DNA of 64,000 nucleotides. It comes from Herbaspirillum sp. SJZ107 (GTDB taxonomy: Bacteria; Pseudomonadota; Gammaproteobacteria; Burkholderiales; Burkholderiaceae_D). The stretch is from assembly GCF_006715485.1 (NCBI RefSeq), contig NZ_VFNH01000001.1, positions 1,364,001 to 1,428,000 of the forward strand, read 5' to 3'. Shown in pieces: positions 1-9,997 of this stretch. The notes beneath the pieces were generated by a model that saw only the letters and a list, made by a program, of their open reading frames with translations, was not told the origin of the DNA and did no database searches. Numbering within the stretch: the first letter of the stretch is position 1; each line of letters starts with the position of its first letter. The translations under genes were made by a program, and so were the position numbers.

Positions 1-239
1 GCGACTTCCAGCATCGAGGTGGTGATTTCCGGCGTCGCCACCCAGTCCTTTTCCTGCCTGTCGAGCAGCAGCAGGATGTCCGGCGCCGCCGGCAGCAGGT
101 CGTGGGTCAGGCGGTCGAGCACCATCAGCTCCAGCTCGATGCCCATCGTGCCCAGCTGCGAGCGGGCGAACGGCGGCAGGAAGGCGGGGCCGCGGCCGGC
201 GACGGCGCGGGCCTGGGCTTCATCTGTCGTAGTCGTCAT
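1..239 (-). CDS. YbdK-family carboxylate-amine ligase, 3' part outside the window
   Basis: Only the first ~79 codons are present; the gene runs off the left edge. After a short lead the protein shows a TMGIELELMVLD stretch followed by PEITTSMLEV. These match the opening strand and the next conserved block of the glutamate-cysteine ligase type 2 (YbdK/GCS2) superfamily, ATP-dependent enzymes joining an amino group to a carboxylate. The real substrate of most YbdK proteins is unknown. The ATG overlaps the stop of the upstream exchanger gene in an ATGA tetranucleotide, so the two are probably translationally coupled. Family assignment rests on a short N-terminus and is therefore moderate. Confidence 0.75.
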   Translation of the reverse strand, partial: MTTTTDEAQARAVAGRGPAFLPPFARSQLGTMGIELELMVLDRLTHDLLPAAPDILLLLDRQEKDWVATPEITTSMLEV

Positions 240-1447
240 GCTTCGTTCCCTTCATGTGTTTCGCCGGCCAGGCGCAGGCCGGCCCAGGTGACCGCGGGCG
301 CGGCCAGCACGTTCAGCGCCAGCAGGGCCTGCATCAGGCGGTGCGCGCTCTCGCTCAGGTAAGCCGCATTCGAAATCGAGCTGTCCACTACCAGCGTGCT
401 GAAGCTGACCAGCGAGCAGGCGGCCAGCGCGATCGCGTGTTTCTTGCGCCTGCTCCAGGCTTGCCCGGGCACCAGCGCCAGCCGGGTCAGGGCGATGCGC
501 GCACCGAACACCAGCAGCGCCGCCAGCAGGACCGACCAGTGCAGCAGCTGCTGGAACTGGACCAGCGCCGCCGACATCATGAACAGCAGCGCGTAGCCGA
601 TGTCCTGCACGGTCTTGATCTGGGCCTGGAACACGTTGTCGCGCTTTTCGGCGTTGCGCAGCAGGAGACCCATCAGCAGCAGCGACAGCAGCGCGCTCGA
701 CGAGGTCACCGAGCACAGGCCGAGGTCCATCATCAGCGTCGCCAGCAGGATACCCGGTCGCAGGCCGGCCTGGGCGCTCGACAGGCGTGCGGCGACCGTG
801 TACACGGCGTAGCACGCCAGGGCAATGCCGGCGCCCTGCAGCAGCTTGCCGCCCTGGAGCAGCAGCTGCCCGGCGAAGGGCGCTTCCTGCACCGCGCCGT
901 GGCTGCGCAGCCAGGCCAGCGACACCGACAGCGCGACCAGCGCCACCAGGTGGCTCAGGCCGACCGTATTGGCGGCGGCGTAGGTGGCCACGCCGCTGGC
1001 GTTGTTGTCGGCCACCATCGAGGTGAACACGACCGGGTTCACGGCGACCAGGATCGCGGCGATGAAGGCCGCCTCGGCCCAGGCCAGGCCGAACACGCGC
1101 AGCAGCACCAGGGTGCCGGCGCCGCGCAGCACGCAGCCGAGCGCCAGCGAGGCGCCCTGGGCGCGGCTGCGCCACAGCCAGGCCAGGTCGGTCTTGCGCC
1201 CGGCCTCGAACAGCACCAGCGCCGAAGCGGCGTTGAGCAGCTCCTGAAAATAGGTCAGCAGGGCGCCGTCGACCACCTTCAAGCCGCTCACGCCCAGGAT
1301 CAGGCCCGCCACCACGGCGCCGTACAGCCGCGGGACGCCGCGCTTCTGCAGCAGCACGCCGATCACCTGCGACAGCAGCAGGCCGGCGCCGATGATGGCC
1401 AGCGGCGAGAACAGGAACAGCGGCAGTCCGCCGCTTTCCTCATTCAT
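236..1447 (-). CDS. CPA-family cation:proton antiporter-like membrane protein
   Basis: A 403-residue polytopic membrane protein with about a dozen hydrophobic segments. The opening (LLLSQVIGVLLQKRGVPRL, then GAVVAGLILG) resembles the Na+/H+ exchanger domain of the CPA superfamily, which exchanges Na+ or K+ for H+ across the inner membrane. No C-terminal RCK/TrkA-N regulatory domain is attached. In the core helix where antiporters usually carry an Asp pair or Asn-Asp, I see VAVNPVVF and VADNNASG rather than a clear DD, so the ion coupling cannot be stated. It overlaps the preceding exported-protein gene by 8 nt and the following ligase gene by 4 nt, suggesting one transcript. Confidence 0.8.
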   Translation of the reverse strand: MNEESGGLPLFLFSPLAIIGAGLLLSQVIGVLLQKRGVPRLYGAVVAGLILGVSGLKVVDGALLTYFQELLNAASALVLFEAGRKTDLAWLWRSRAQGASLALGCVLRGAGTLVLLRVFGLAWAEAAFIAAILVAVNPVVFTSMVADNNASGVATYAAANTVGLSHLVALVALSVSLAWLRSHGAVQEAPFAGQLLLQGGKLLQGAGIALACYAVYTVAARLSSAQAGLRPGILLATLMMDLGLCSVTSSSALLSLLLMGLLLRNAEKRDNVFQAQIKTVQDIGYALLFMMSAALVQFQQLLHWSVLLAALLVFGARIALTRLALVPGQAWSRRKKHAIALAACSLVSFSTLVVDSSISNAAYLSESAHRLMQALLALNVLAAPAVTWAGLRLAGETHEGNEA

Positions 1448-2543
1448 GGCGCACTGCCCATTGCGCGGCGAGCGCTTCGAGTTCGTGTTCGACGGCTTGC
1501 CTGGCCTTGACCACCGGTGCCGCCTCCGGATGGGCGCCCAGGCCCGGCGCCAGGCGCGTGCTCATGCGCACGCGGATGGCGCGGCCGTCGCCCCTGGCCG
1601 GCATCCACAGCTGGCTTTTCAAGTCGTCGCCCTCGAGCCAGGTGGCGAGATACTTGGCGCCGGCCGCGGGTGCCGCCGGCAGGGCCAGCAGCTTGAACGG
1701 CGTCAGCCAGACGGCGTTCGGGAACTGGCGGCTCAGCTGGAGGTGGCTCGCCGCACGCTGTTCGAGGCGGCTGTCGGCGGCGTTGTAGGACAGCGGCAGC
1801 GTCGACTGGCCCGGCAGCGGGTTGCTGAGCCCGATGCACAGGCCGCCCGCATCCATGGCCATGCCGTCGCTGCCGATTTCACCGGCACGGCCGCCCAGCA
1901 CGGCAGCGAAGACGGCCTGCAGGCGCGTGGTATCGGGGGCGACCGCGGCGCTCTGCGGCGGGCTGCTGCCGGCGCCGCGGGCGGCGGCATCGACCAGCGC
2001 CTGCCAGCGGCCCTGTTGCCAGCGCCGCGTGGCGGGACGCGGGTTCGGGTCCCAGCGCCACTCGGTGGCCGCCCACTGGCCGCCGCGCTCGCGCCGCACC
2101 AGCAGCAGGCGGCGCTGTTCGCCGATGGCGAGCAGGGTAGCGTGGCTATTCCAGTTGGCGTGCCAGACGCTGCGCACGGCTTGCGGCGGCAGCGCCGACT
2201 GGGCCCAGGCCCACCAGCGCGCCGGATGGCTGATGCAGGACGCGGCCGCGTCGCCGGACCAGGTCCAGCTGCGCCGGCTCAAGCGGTTTTGCCAGGCGCA
2301 GGCGGCGTCGCCGGCGGCGATACCCTGCACGTTCGGCAGCGCCGACGGCGTGGCGCAGGTCCAGGGGCGCTGCTGGGCCAGCAGGTGGAAATCCGCCAGC
2401 ACGTCGGAGGCTGCGGTGGCCTTGGGCGCTTTTGGCGCCGCCTGGACCGGGCCGGCGCACAGGACGCCCAGCACGCCGGCGGCCAGGGTCACGGTGCGGG
2501 CGGCGTCCAGCGTGCGGCCGGAAGCGTGGTTCAGCTTGATCAA
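1440..2543 (-). CDS. Exported protein of unknown function
   Basis: A 367-residue protein I do not recognise. The first ~36 residues form a Sec signal peptide (hydrophobic TLAAGVLGVLCAG, then VQA-AP as a likely cleavage site), so the product is probably periplasmic. The rest is rich in Trp and Ala, with a few Cys and no obvious catalytic motif. No ATG lies near the signal peptide. The start taken is a TTG at 2541-2543, preceded on the minus strand by a purine-rich GGGGGAA about 6 nt away. Its 3' end overlaps the downstream antiporter gene by 8 nt, which supports co-translation. It could be an envelope accessory of the two following genes, but that is a guess. Confidence 0.7.
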   Translation of the reverse strand: MIKLNHASGRTLDAARTVTLAAGVLGVLCAGPVQAAPKAPKATAASDVLADFHLLAQQRPWTCATPSALPNVQGIAAGDAACAWQNRLSRRSWTWSGDAAASCISHPARWWAWAQSALPPQAVRSVWHANWNSHATLLAIGEQRRLLLVRRERGGQWAATEWRWDPNPRPATRRWQQGRWQALVDAAARGAGSSPPQSAAVAPDTTRLQAVFAAVLGGRAGEIGSDGMAMDAGGLCIGLSNPLPGQSTLPLSYNAADSRLEQRAASHLQLSRQFPNAVWLTPFKLLALPAAPAAGAKYLATWLEGDDLKSQLWMPARGDGRAIRVRMSTRLAPGLGAHPEAAPVVKARQAVEHELEALAAQWAVRHE

Positions 2544-2638
2544 TATTCCCCCATCTCACTAAGTTGCTCAGATCTGATGAGCAATCAGCGGGATGGTAGG
2601 GACGAACACTTAGCGCATACTTAGCAAGCCGGGCGGCC

Positions 2639-3475
2639 TCAGATCGCGATCGGTGCCGCGATGTGCGGATGCGGGTCGTAGCCGGCGATCTCGAAATCGT
2701 CGAAGCGGTAGTCGAAGATCGAATCCGGCTTGCGCTTGATGATCAGCTGCGGCAGTGGACGCGGTTCGCGCTCGAGCTGCAGGCGGGCCTGCTCCAGGTG
2801 GTTCGAATACAGGTGCAGGTCGCCGAAGGAATGCACGATCTCGCCCGGTTCCAGGTCGCACTGCTGGGCCACCATGTGGGTCAGGAAGGCCAGGCTGGCG
2901 GTGTTGTAGGGCACGCCGATGAAGCAGTCGCCCGAGCGCTGCGTCAGCATGCAGCTCAGTTTGCCGTTGGCGACGTAGAACTGGTACATGACGTGGCAGG
3001 GCGGCAGCGCCATGCGCCCGGCGGCGGCATTGTCGTGCGGCTTCATGCGCTCGTCGGGCAGCACGCCGACGTTCCAGGCGTTGATGATGTGGCGGCGGCT
3101 GTTCGGGTTCTTGCGCAAGCCTTCGATCAGGGCGCCGACCTGGTCGAACGTCTGGCCGTCGCGGCCTTCCCAGCGGCGCCACTGGGCGCCGTAGACCGGG
3201 CCGAGTTCGCCTTCCGGCGTCGCCCATTCGTCCCAGATGGTCACGCCGTTGTCGTGCAGGTAGCGGATATTGGTCTCGCCCTGCAGGAACCACAGCAGCT
3301 CGTGCAGGATGGAGCGGATGTGCAGCTTCTTGGTGGTCAGCAGCGGGAAGCCGGCGGACAGGTCGTGGCGCACCATGCGCCCGAACACCGAGATCGTGCC
3401 GGTGCCGGTGCGGTCGCCTTTTTGTACGCCGTTGTCGAGAATGTCCCGGAGTAGGCCGAGGTATTGTTGGTCCAT
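2639..3475 (-). CDS. thyA: Thymidylate synthase
   Basis: Converts dUMP and 5,10-methylene-tetrahydrofolate to dTMP and dihydrofolate in the cytoplasm. The 278-residue protein has the phosphate-binding DRTGTGT near residue 21, the NSRRH arginines (~125-129), the catalytic cysteine in PPCHV (Cys160), the RSGD block and a C-terminal IAAPIAI typical of ThyA. A short insertion (DNAAAGR) precedes the active-site loop relative to E. coli; such insertions occur in many bacterial ThyA. An in-frame ATG lies 9 codons upstream, but the chosen ATG has an AAGGAG Shine-Dalgarno at the right distance and gives the usual MDQQYL-type N-terminus. It may be read through from the aldolase gene 75 bp upstream; no folA lies next to it. 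Confidence 0.97.
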   Translation of the reverse strand: MDQQYLGLLRDILDNGVQKGDRTGTGTISVFGRMVRHDLSAGFPLLTTKKLHIRSILHELLWFLQGETNIRYLHDNGVTIWDEWATPEGELGPVYGAQWRRWEGRDGQTFDQVGALIEGLRKNPNSRRHIINAWNVGVLPDERMKPHDNAAAGRMALPPCHVMYQFYVANGKLSCMLTQRSGDCFIGVPYNTASLAFLTHMVAQQCDLEPGEIVHSFGDLHLYSNHLEQARLQLEREPRPLPQLIIKRKPDSIFDYRFDDFEIAGYDPHPHIAAPIAI

Positions 3476-3511
3476 GCACGCTCCTTCAAATGATGCGCGC
3501 ATATGATACCT

Positions 3512-3533
3512 GACGGCGGACCTGGCCGCCGTC
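3512..3533. repeat. Short GC-rich inverted repeat between aldolase and thyA
   Basis: GACGGCGG, a 6-nt loop, then CCGCCGTC: a perfect 8-bp stem lying just after the stop of the aldolase gene and upstream of thyA. There is no U-tract on the minus strand side, so it is at best a weak or Rho-assisted terminator, or an RNA-stability hairpin. Confidence 0.5.
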
Positions 3534-3550
3534 TTTACGCCGCTGCCGCT

Positions 3551-4639
3551 TCAGGACCGCGACACCGCAGCCGCCAGCAGCGCCACCGCCTCGCGCACCC
3601 GGGCGTCGCCGGCGGCCAGCAGGTTGTCGCCCACGTACAGCTCGAAGTAGCTGGACCCGGGCAGCACGCCGTGGTTGATGCGGTTGAAGATCCAGATGCC
3701 GTGCTCCGCGGCCAGCTCCTGGCGGATGGCCAGCGCGCGCTCCGGGTCCACCGGCAGGTGGATGTGCAGCATGTTGGCCTGGGGCCGCGCCGGGTTCACC
3801 TGCAGCACCGGGTAAGCGCACAGCACCTCGTACAGGAACTCGGTGCGGCGGAAGTAATCGGGCATGGCGGCGAGGCGCTCGTCGAACTGCATCGCCGCCG
3901 CCACGATGTACGGGGAGCGGTGGATGACGTTACCGCCCTGGCGCCGGAACCATTCGGCGGCACGCGCCACGAAGTCGCGGCTGCCGGCCAGCATGGCGCC
4001 ACCGAGGCCGCCAATGCCCTTGTACAGCGAGACGTAGACCGAGTCGAAGCCGGCCGCGATGTCGTTCACCGGGCGTCCGTAGCCGGCGGCCGCTTCCCAC
4101 AGGCGGGCACCGTCCATGTGCAGGTGGATGTCCCTGGCCTTGCAGTGTGCCTTGATCGCCTGCAGTTCGTCCCAGCTTGAGAGCTGGCCGCCGATCTCGC
4201 GCATCGGGATCTCGAGGCCGACGGCGGCCAGGCGGTCCGGCACGTTCACGATGTCGGCTGCCTGCCAGGGCCGGTTGCGGTCGCCGATCTGCAGCGCATC
4301 GAAGTGGCCCAGCAACTGGTGGTTGCCACGCTCGTGCACGAAGATGTGCGAGGTCGGATGCAAGGCCACCGGCGCCCGGCGGCGGTCCATCGAGGCCAGG
4401 CGCAGCGCCGTCACCTGGGTCATGGTGCCGCTGATGCAGAACACGGCGGCCTCGAAGCCGAGCAGTCCGGCGACCTTGCGCTCGAAGTCCTGGATCAGGG
4501 CGCCCTCGCCATAGACGTCATGGCGCACGCCATTGGCCTCGCACCAGGCGCCCATGGCGGCATACAGTTCGGCGGGCGTGCGGGCGCGGTGGCCGGGGAG
4601 GATGGTGCTGCAGCGGGCGAGCAGGTCGGTGTCTGGCAA
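3551..4639 (-). CDS. Threonine aldolase / beta-eliminating lyase family PLP enzyme
   Basis: A fold-type I PLP enzyme of 362 residues. It carries GEGALIQDFE near the N-terminus, the HMDGARLWEA block with the PLP-contacting Asp176, and the Schiff-base lysine in VSLYKGIGG (Lys207). This pattern is that of low-specificity L-threonine aldolases, which cleave L-threonine or L-allo-threonine to glycine and acetaldehyde; related beta-eliminating lyases share it. No ATG is available; the likely start is a TTG (4637-4639) preceded by GGAG, with two GTG codons a little further upstream as alternatives. It lies upstream of thyA on the same strand; glycine formation and folate one-carbon use make a loose metabolic link. 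Confidence 0.85.
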   Translation of the reverse strand: MPDTDLLARCSTILPGHRARTPAELYAAMGAWCEANGVRHDVYGEGALIQDFERKVAGLLGFEAAVFCISGTMTQVTALRLASMDRRRAPVALHPTSHIFVHERGNHQLLGHFDALQIGDRNRPWQAADIVNVPDRLAAVGLEIPMREIGGQLSSWDELQAIKAHCKARDIHLHMDGARLWEAAAGYGRPVNDIAAGFDSVYVSLYKGIGGLGGAMLAGSRDFVARAAEWFRRQGGNVIHRSPYIVAAAMQFDERLAAMPDYFRRTEFLYEVLCAYPVLQVNPARPQANMLHIHLPVDPERALAIRQELAAEHGIWIFNRINHGVLPGSSYFELYVGDNLLAAGDARVREAVALLAAAVSRS

Positions 4640-4742
4640 AGGGGGCTCCGGTGGGTGGGCGCGAGGGTGGGCCACACTGTACACCGAAGGGAGGGAGCGG
4701 GGGAAGACCGGGCAAGTTCGTGGATGCCCCAAGCCCAAATAG

Positions 4743-4827
4743 CGTCGCCCCCGCGCAGGCGGGGCCCAAGTTTTGCCAGCATCTCGACAGTGCGTGCAAC
4801 TTGGGCCCCGCCTGCGCGGGGGCGACG
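4743..4827. repeat. Long intergenic palindrome, dispersed family copy 1
   Basis: A perfect 30-bp inverted repeat (left arm 4743-4772, right arm 4798-4827) with a 25-nt loop. Arms begin with CGTCGCCCCCGCGCAGG. A closely related palindrome lies at 22424-22511 and a collapsed half-copy near 18736-18763, all intergenic. It follows the chemoreceptor stop and precedes the aldolase gene on the minus strand. No T-run follows either arm, so it is not a standard intrinsic terminator. It is best described as a REP/MITE-like element of unknown function. Confidence 0.85.
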
Positions 4828-4842
4828 TGCGGATGTTATTAC

Positions 4843-6867
4843 TTAGTAGTGCGTGAGCTGCGGGCGCGCACTCGCGTTTTCCAGGGCAACCGCTTGGTCC
4901 AGCTTGAACAGGCGCACCGCCCGCGCCAGCTGGTCGGCCTGCTCCTGCATCGCCTGCGCCGCCGCACTGGCCTGCTCGACCAGCGCCGCATTCTGCTGCG
5001 TCACTTCGTCCATCTCGCCGATCGAGCGGTTGACGGCTTCGATGCCGCTGCTTTGCGCACTGCTGGCGGTGCTGATGCGGGTCATGATGGCGGTTACCTG
5101 CTCGGTACTGGCCAGCACGTCGTTCATGGTGCTGCCGGCTTCCTGCACCAGGCGGCTGCCGGCGTCGACTTCGTGGGCCGAGGCTTCGATCAGGGACTTG
5201 ATCTCCTTGGCCGCGGCGGCGCTGCGCTGGGCCAGGCTGCGCACTTCGGTGGCGACCACGGCGAAGCCGCGTCCCTGCTCGCCGGCGCGCGCTGCTTCCA
5301 CGGCGGCGTTCAGCGCCAGGATATTGGTCTGGAAGGCGATGCCGTCGATGACGCCGATGATGTCGCTGATCTTGCCCGAGGATTGCTTGATGGTGTCCAT
5401 GGTGTCGATCACCTGGCGCACCATGCGGCCGCCTTCCTGGGCCACCATCGATGTGTTCAGTGCCAGCTGGTTGGCCTGGCTGGCGTCGCCGGCATTGCGG
5501 CGCACGGTCTCGGTCAGGTCCTTCATCGAGTTGGCGGTGGAGGCCAGGCTCACGGCCTGTTCTTCGGTGCGCTGGCACAGGTCCAGGTTGCCGCTCGAGA
5601 TCTCGGTCGAGGCGTTGGCGATCTGCTCGGCGCCCTGGCGCACCTGGCCCACCACCGTCGACAGGCCGCTGCTGATGTCGTTCATGGCGTCGAGCATCAG
5701 GCCGATCTCGTCGCGGCTGCGTACGTCGACGTGGGTGCTCAGGTCGCCGGCGGCGATGCGCACGGCGGCATCGCGGGCTTCCTTCAGCGGCCGCGTCACC
5801 GTGCGCTTGATCAGGGCCGCGAGCAGGAAGGCGAACACCGCCAGCGCCGCCAGCCCGATACCTATGTTGCGGTTGCGCAGCTGGATCGATTCGCGGGTGA
5901 TCTCGTCTTCGTAGGTGCCGCCGGCGATCAGCCAGTTCCAGTCCTTGAAGACCGTGTAGGCGGTGACCTTCAGGCGCGGCGCGGTCTCGCCTTTTTCCGC
6001 GTTCTGCCACGGGTACTCGATCGTGCCTTCCTTCTGTTCCAGCATCTCCTTGATGAAGGCGCGGCCGCTGGGATCGCGGCTGTCGCTGATATTCTGGCCT
6101 TCACGGGTCGGGTGCACGATGGCGTCGCCGGCCGTCTTGCCCGGCGCGGCGTTCAGCACATAGTAGTAGCCGGTCTCGCCGACCTTCATGGCGCGGATCT
6201 TGTTCTTCAGCGCGGTGATGTCGCGGTCGACGTCGACGCCGACGTACAGGATGCCGATCACCTTGCCGGTGGCGTCGCGGATCGGTTCGTAGTCGGTCAT
6301 GAACTGCTTGCCGAACAGCTTGGCCATGCCGACATACGGTTTGCCCTGTTTCAGGGCGGCGTAGGCGGCGCCGCTGCGGTCGAGCGCGGTGCCGACGGCG
6401 CGCTCGCCGTTTTCCTTTTTCACCGAGGTACTGATGCGCACGAAATCGTCGCCCGAGGCGACGAAGATGGTGGCGTTGCCGCCGGTCTGGCGCGTGAAGC
6501 GGTCGGGTGCCGTGAAGTCGAGGTTGAGCGGCTTGCCGCCCAGGAGCAGGGTCGGCACGTCCAGCTCGCCGACCTTGACGGTGGCTTGCGGGTCGAGGCT
6601 GAATTCGCCGTCCAGAACGGTGGCGAAGATGCGGCCGTAGCTGGCCGCCTGGCTGGACATCGCCTGGTTGAACAGCTCGACGGTGTTGACGACGCCGTGC
6701 AGTTCGGAGTTCATGTTCTCGACGGCGCGCTTGCGCAGCATCGACGAAGTGGTAAAGCTGACGGTGACGACCAGGCCGAGCAGGATCAGGCTGACGAGGG
6801 CGAAGGTGAACGCGGTGAGCTTGGTACCGACGCTCCAGTCCTTGAAACCGAACGATTTGCTTTGCAT
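4843..6867 (-). CDS. Methyl-accepting chemotaxis protein with periplasmic Cache domain
   Basis: A 674-residue transmembrane chemoreceptor. TM1 spans about residues 16-38 and TM2 about 335-355. The ~295 residues between them look like a double (Cache3-Cache2 type) sensor: [20 protein letters not shown], then a GYYYVLN segment and HPTREGQ. A HAMP domain (~356-405) is followed by the cytoplasmic signalling domain with the hairpin signature [22 protein letters not shown] near residue 515 that contacts CheA/CheW. The C-terminus lacks a CheR-binding pentapeptide. The ligand cannot be told from sequence; Cache domains commonly bind small organic or amino acids. No other chemotaxis gene lies beside it, so it is an orphan receptor. 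Confidence 0.95.
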   Translation of the reverse strand: MQSKSFGFKDWSVGTKLTAFTFALVSLILLGLVVTVSFTTSSMLRKRAVENMNSELHGVVNTVELFNQAMSSQAASYGRIFATVLDGEFSLDPQATVKVGELDVPTLLLGGKPLNLDFTAPDRFTRQTGGNATIFVASGDDFVRISTSVKKENGERAVGTALDRSGAAYAALKQGKPYVGMAKLFGKQFMTDYEPIRDATGKVIGILYVGVDVDRDITALKNKIRAMKVGETGYYYVLNAAPGKTAGDAIVHPTREGQNISDSRDPSGRAFIKEMLEQKEGTIEYPWQNAEKGETAPRLKVTAYTVFKDWNWLIAGGTYEDEITRESIQLRNRNIGIGLAALAVFAFLLAALIKRTVTRPLKEARDAAVRIAAGDLSTHVDVRSRDEIGLMLDAMNDISSGLSTVVGQVRQGAEQIANASTEISSGNLDLCQRTEEQAVSLASTANSMKDLTETVRRNAGDASQANQLALNTSMVAQEGGRMVRQVIDTMDTIKQSSGKISDIIGVIDGIAFQTNILALNAAVEAARAGEQGRGFAVVATEVRSLAQRSAAAAKEIKSLIEASAHEVDAGSRLVQEAGSTMNDVLASTEQVTAIMTRISTASSAQSSGIEAVNRSIGEMDEVTQQNAALVEQASAAAQAMQEQADQLARAVRLFKLDQAVALENASARPQLTHY

Positions 6868-6910
6868 GGGAGAGCGGGAGTGCGTGGATAATTTCGCTAT
6901 GTTACGCTAA

Positions 6911-6936
6911 GTATCCTCGAGGAAACTAACACTTTA
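6911..6936 (-). promoter_or_regulatory. Possible FliA (sigma-28)-like promoter of the chemoreceptor
   Basis: On the minus strand TAAAGTGT (6936-6929) is followed after 10 nt by GAGGATAC (6918-6911). Compared with the FliA pattern TAAAGTTT-N11-GCCGATAA the first element is good, the second matches only in part, and the spacer is one short. Chemoreceptor genes are often FliA-dependent, which is why it is noted. Confidence 0.25.
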
Positions 6937-7025
6937 ACCGGATTTACCGGTTTAGCGGCATCCACGCAACAGCGTGTCGCATATTTTGCGACTTGCCATG
7001 TGGCATCTGCGACAACGCCGCGCGC

Positions 7026-8882
<1,857 letters not shown>

Positions 8883-8929
8883 TTCTTGTTCTTGCAAATA
8901 CAGGGGAAACACAGGGAAATACAGGGTGG

Positions 8930-9997
8930 CTACAGCGCCATGGCGTCGACGTAGCCGGTCAGCTCCAGGTAGCCGCGCCCGGCCGGGCGGCCGTCGCGCT
9001 CGACGCGCACCGCACCTTCCCAGTAGACGGCACCGGTCGAGCGGCGCGAATCGAGTTCCTGGTCCGGCTGCAGCGGCAGCAGGCGCCATGTGGTGGCCCC
9101 GGTCGTGACCAGGGTGCCGACCGGGTAGCTGGCGCCGGTGCGCGGCGACTTCCAGTGCTGCTGCGGCGTGAAGCTGACCTGGCCCGGGCCGTACTGGGTG
9201 ACCCGGCCGGCGCCGTCGCGCACGGCGGCGTGGGCCCAGAGTGTAGCACCGCCGGCGCTGCGGATGCGGAAGGCCATCAGGGCGCCGCCGTCGTCGAGGT
9301 TGACGCCGGTCCAGTCCCAGCCGGTGGCGCCGGGGTCCAGTACCTGGCTCGACCACTCGTGATCGAGCCACGCCGTGCCTGTCACGGCAGTGGTTTTTCC
9401 GGCTCGCGCCACCTGGCCTTCGACCTTCAGCTGCGGCTCGCTGTAATAATAACTGGCGTGCGATGGGTCCTTGCCCTTGCGCGAAAAACCGTTTTCGCCC
9501 TGCAGCAGCAGCGGCTGGGTCGGCGCCAGGCGCAGCGTCAAGGTCAGTTCGCCGGAACGCACCACGACGTCGTAGCGCCCGTCCGGGAGGCGCCGCATGT
9601 GCCAGTCGTCGAGCCTGACGTCGGTGGTGCCGGTCTTCGCATACGCCAGGCCGAAGCCTTCGCGCGCGCTGCGCTGGTCGTGCACCAGGTGGCCGAGCGC
9701 GGGGTCGGACAGCGCCGCGTGGCCGATGATCAGCTGCTTGGGCGCGAAGGCGCTCGGGTTGGCCGGATCGGTGCTCGTGCGGCTGCGGAAGAAGGTGACC
9801 TGGAAGCCGAGCGGCTTGCGCTCCGGGGTCTCCAGCCAGCCGGTGACGTACCACCATTCGGTGCGATGGCCGGGGTGGGCGCCGAAGTCACGCGGGAACT
9901 GCAGTGCGTGGCCGGGCGTGACCGGGTCGTAGGCCGGCGGCGCGGCTTGCGCAATCCCTGCGGCCAGGAGCAGCCATAGCAACCAGAGCAGGCGCAT
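8930..9997 (-). CDS. Lipocalin-like AttH/CrtC family protein
   Basis: A 355-residue exported protein beginning with a signal peptide (MRLLWLLWLLLAAG...AQAAPP). It shows the hallmarks of the AttH/carotenoid 1,2-hydratase N-terminal family: HRTEWWYVTGWL, GFQVTFFR, WLDHEWSS and WDWTGVNL. The family folds as two lipocalin-like domains binding hydrophobic ligands. Real CrtC enzymes hydrate carotenoids, but no carotenoid genes are nearby, so the annotation 'carotenoid hydratase' would be misleading. Its start overlaps the FtsX-like permease stop by 1 nt (TGATG). The permease-AttH pairing is a recurrent arrangement suggesting a joint role in moving a lipid or lipid-like molecule through the periplasm. 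An upstream in-frame ATG was rejected because the signal peptide starts here. Confidence 0.88.
   Translation of the reverse strand: MRLLWLLWLLLAAGIAQAAPPAYDPVTPGHALQFPRDFGAHPGHRTEWWYVTGWLETPERKPLGFQVTFFRSRTSTDPANPSAFAPKQLIIGHAALSDPALGHLVHDQRSAREGFGLAYAKTGTTDVRLDDWHMRRLPDGRYDVVVRSGELTLTLRLAPTQPLLLQGENGFSRKGKDPSHASYYYSEPQLKVEGQVARAGKTTAVTGTAWLDHEWSSQVLDPGATGWDWTGVNLDDGGALMAFRIRSAGGATLWAHAAVRDGAGRVTQYGPGQVSFTPQQHWKSPRTGASYPVGTLVTTGATTWRLLPLQPDQELDSRRSTGAVYWEGAVRVERDGRPAGRGYLELTGYVDAMAL

Noticed and set aside
4743-4827. Palindrome as an intrinsic terminator of the chemoreceptor gene
   Set aside because: The stem is long and perfect, but no T-run follows on the minus strand, and similar copies lie in other contexts.
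3551-6010. 819-codon ORF spanning the aldolase and half of the chemoreceptor
   Set aside because: The upstream part is a frame shadow of the chemoreceptor and reads through the palindrome; a TTG with a ribosome site marks the real start.
8930-9997. Carotenoid 1,2-hydratase function
   Set aside because: Sequence fits the shared lipocalin-like family, but there is no carotenoid pathway gene near and the permease context suggests another role.
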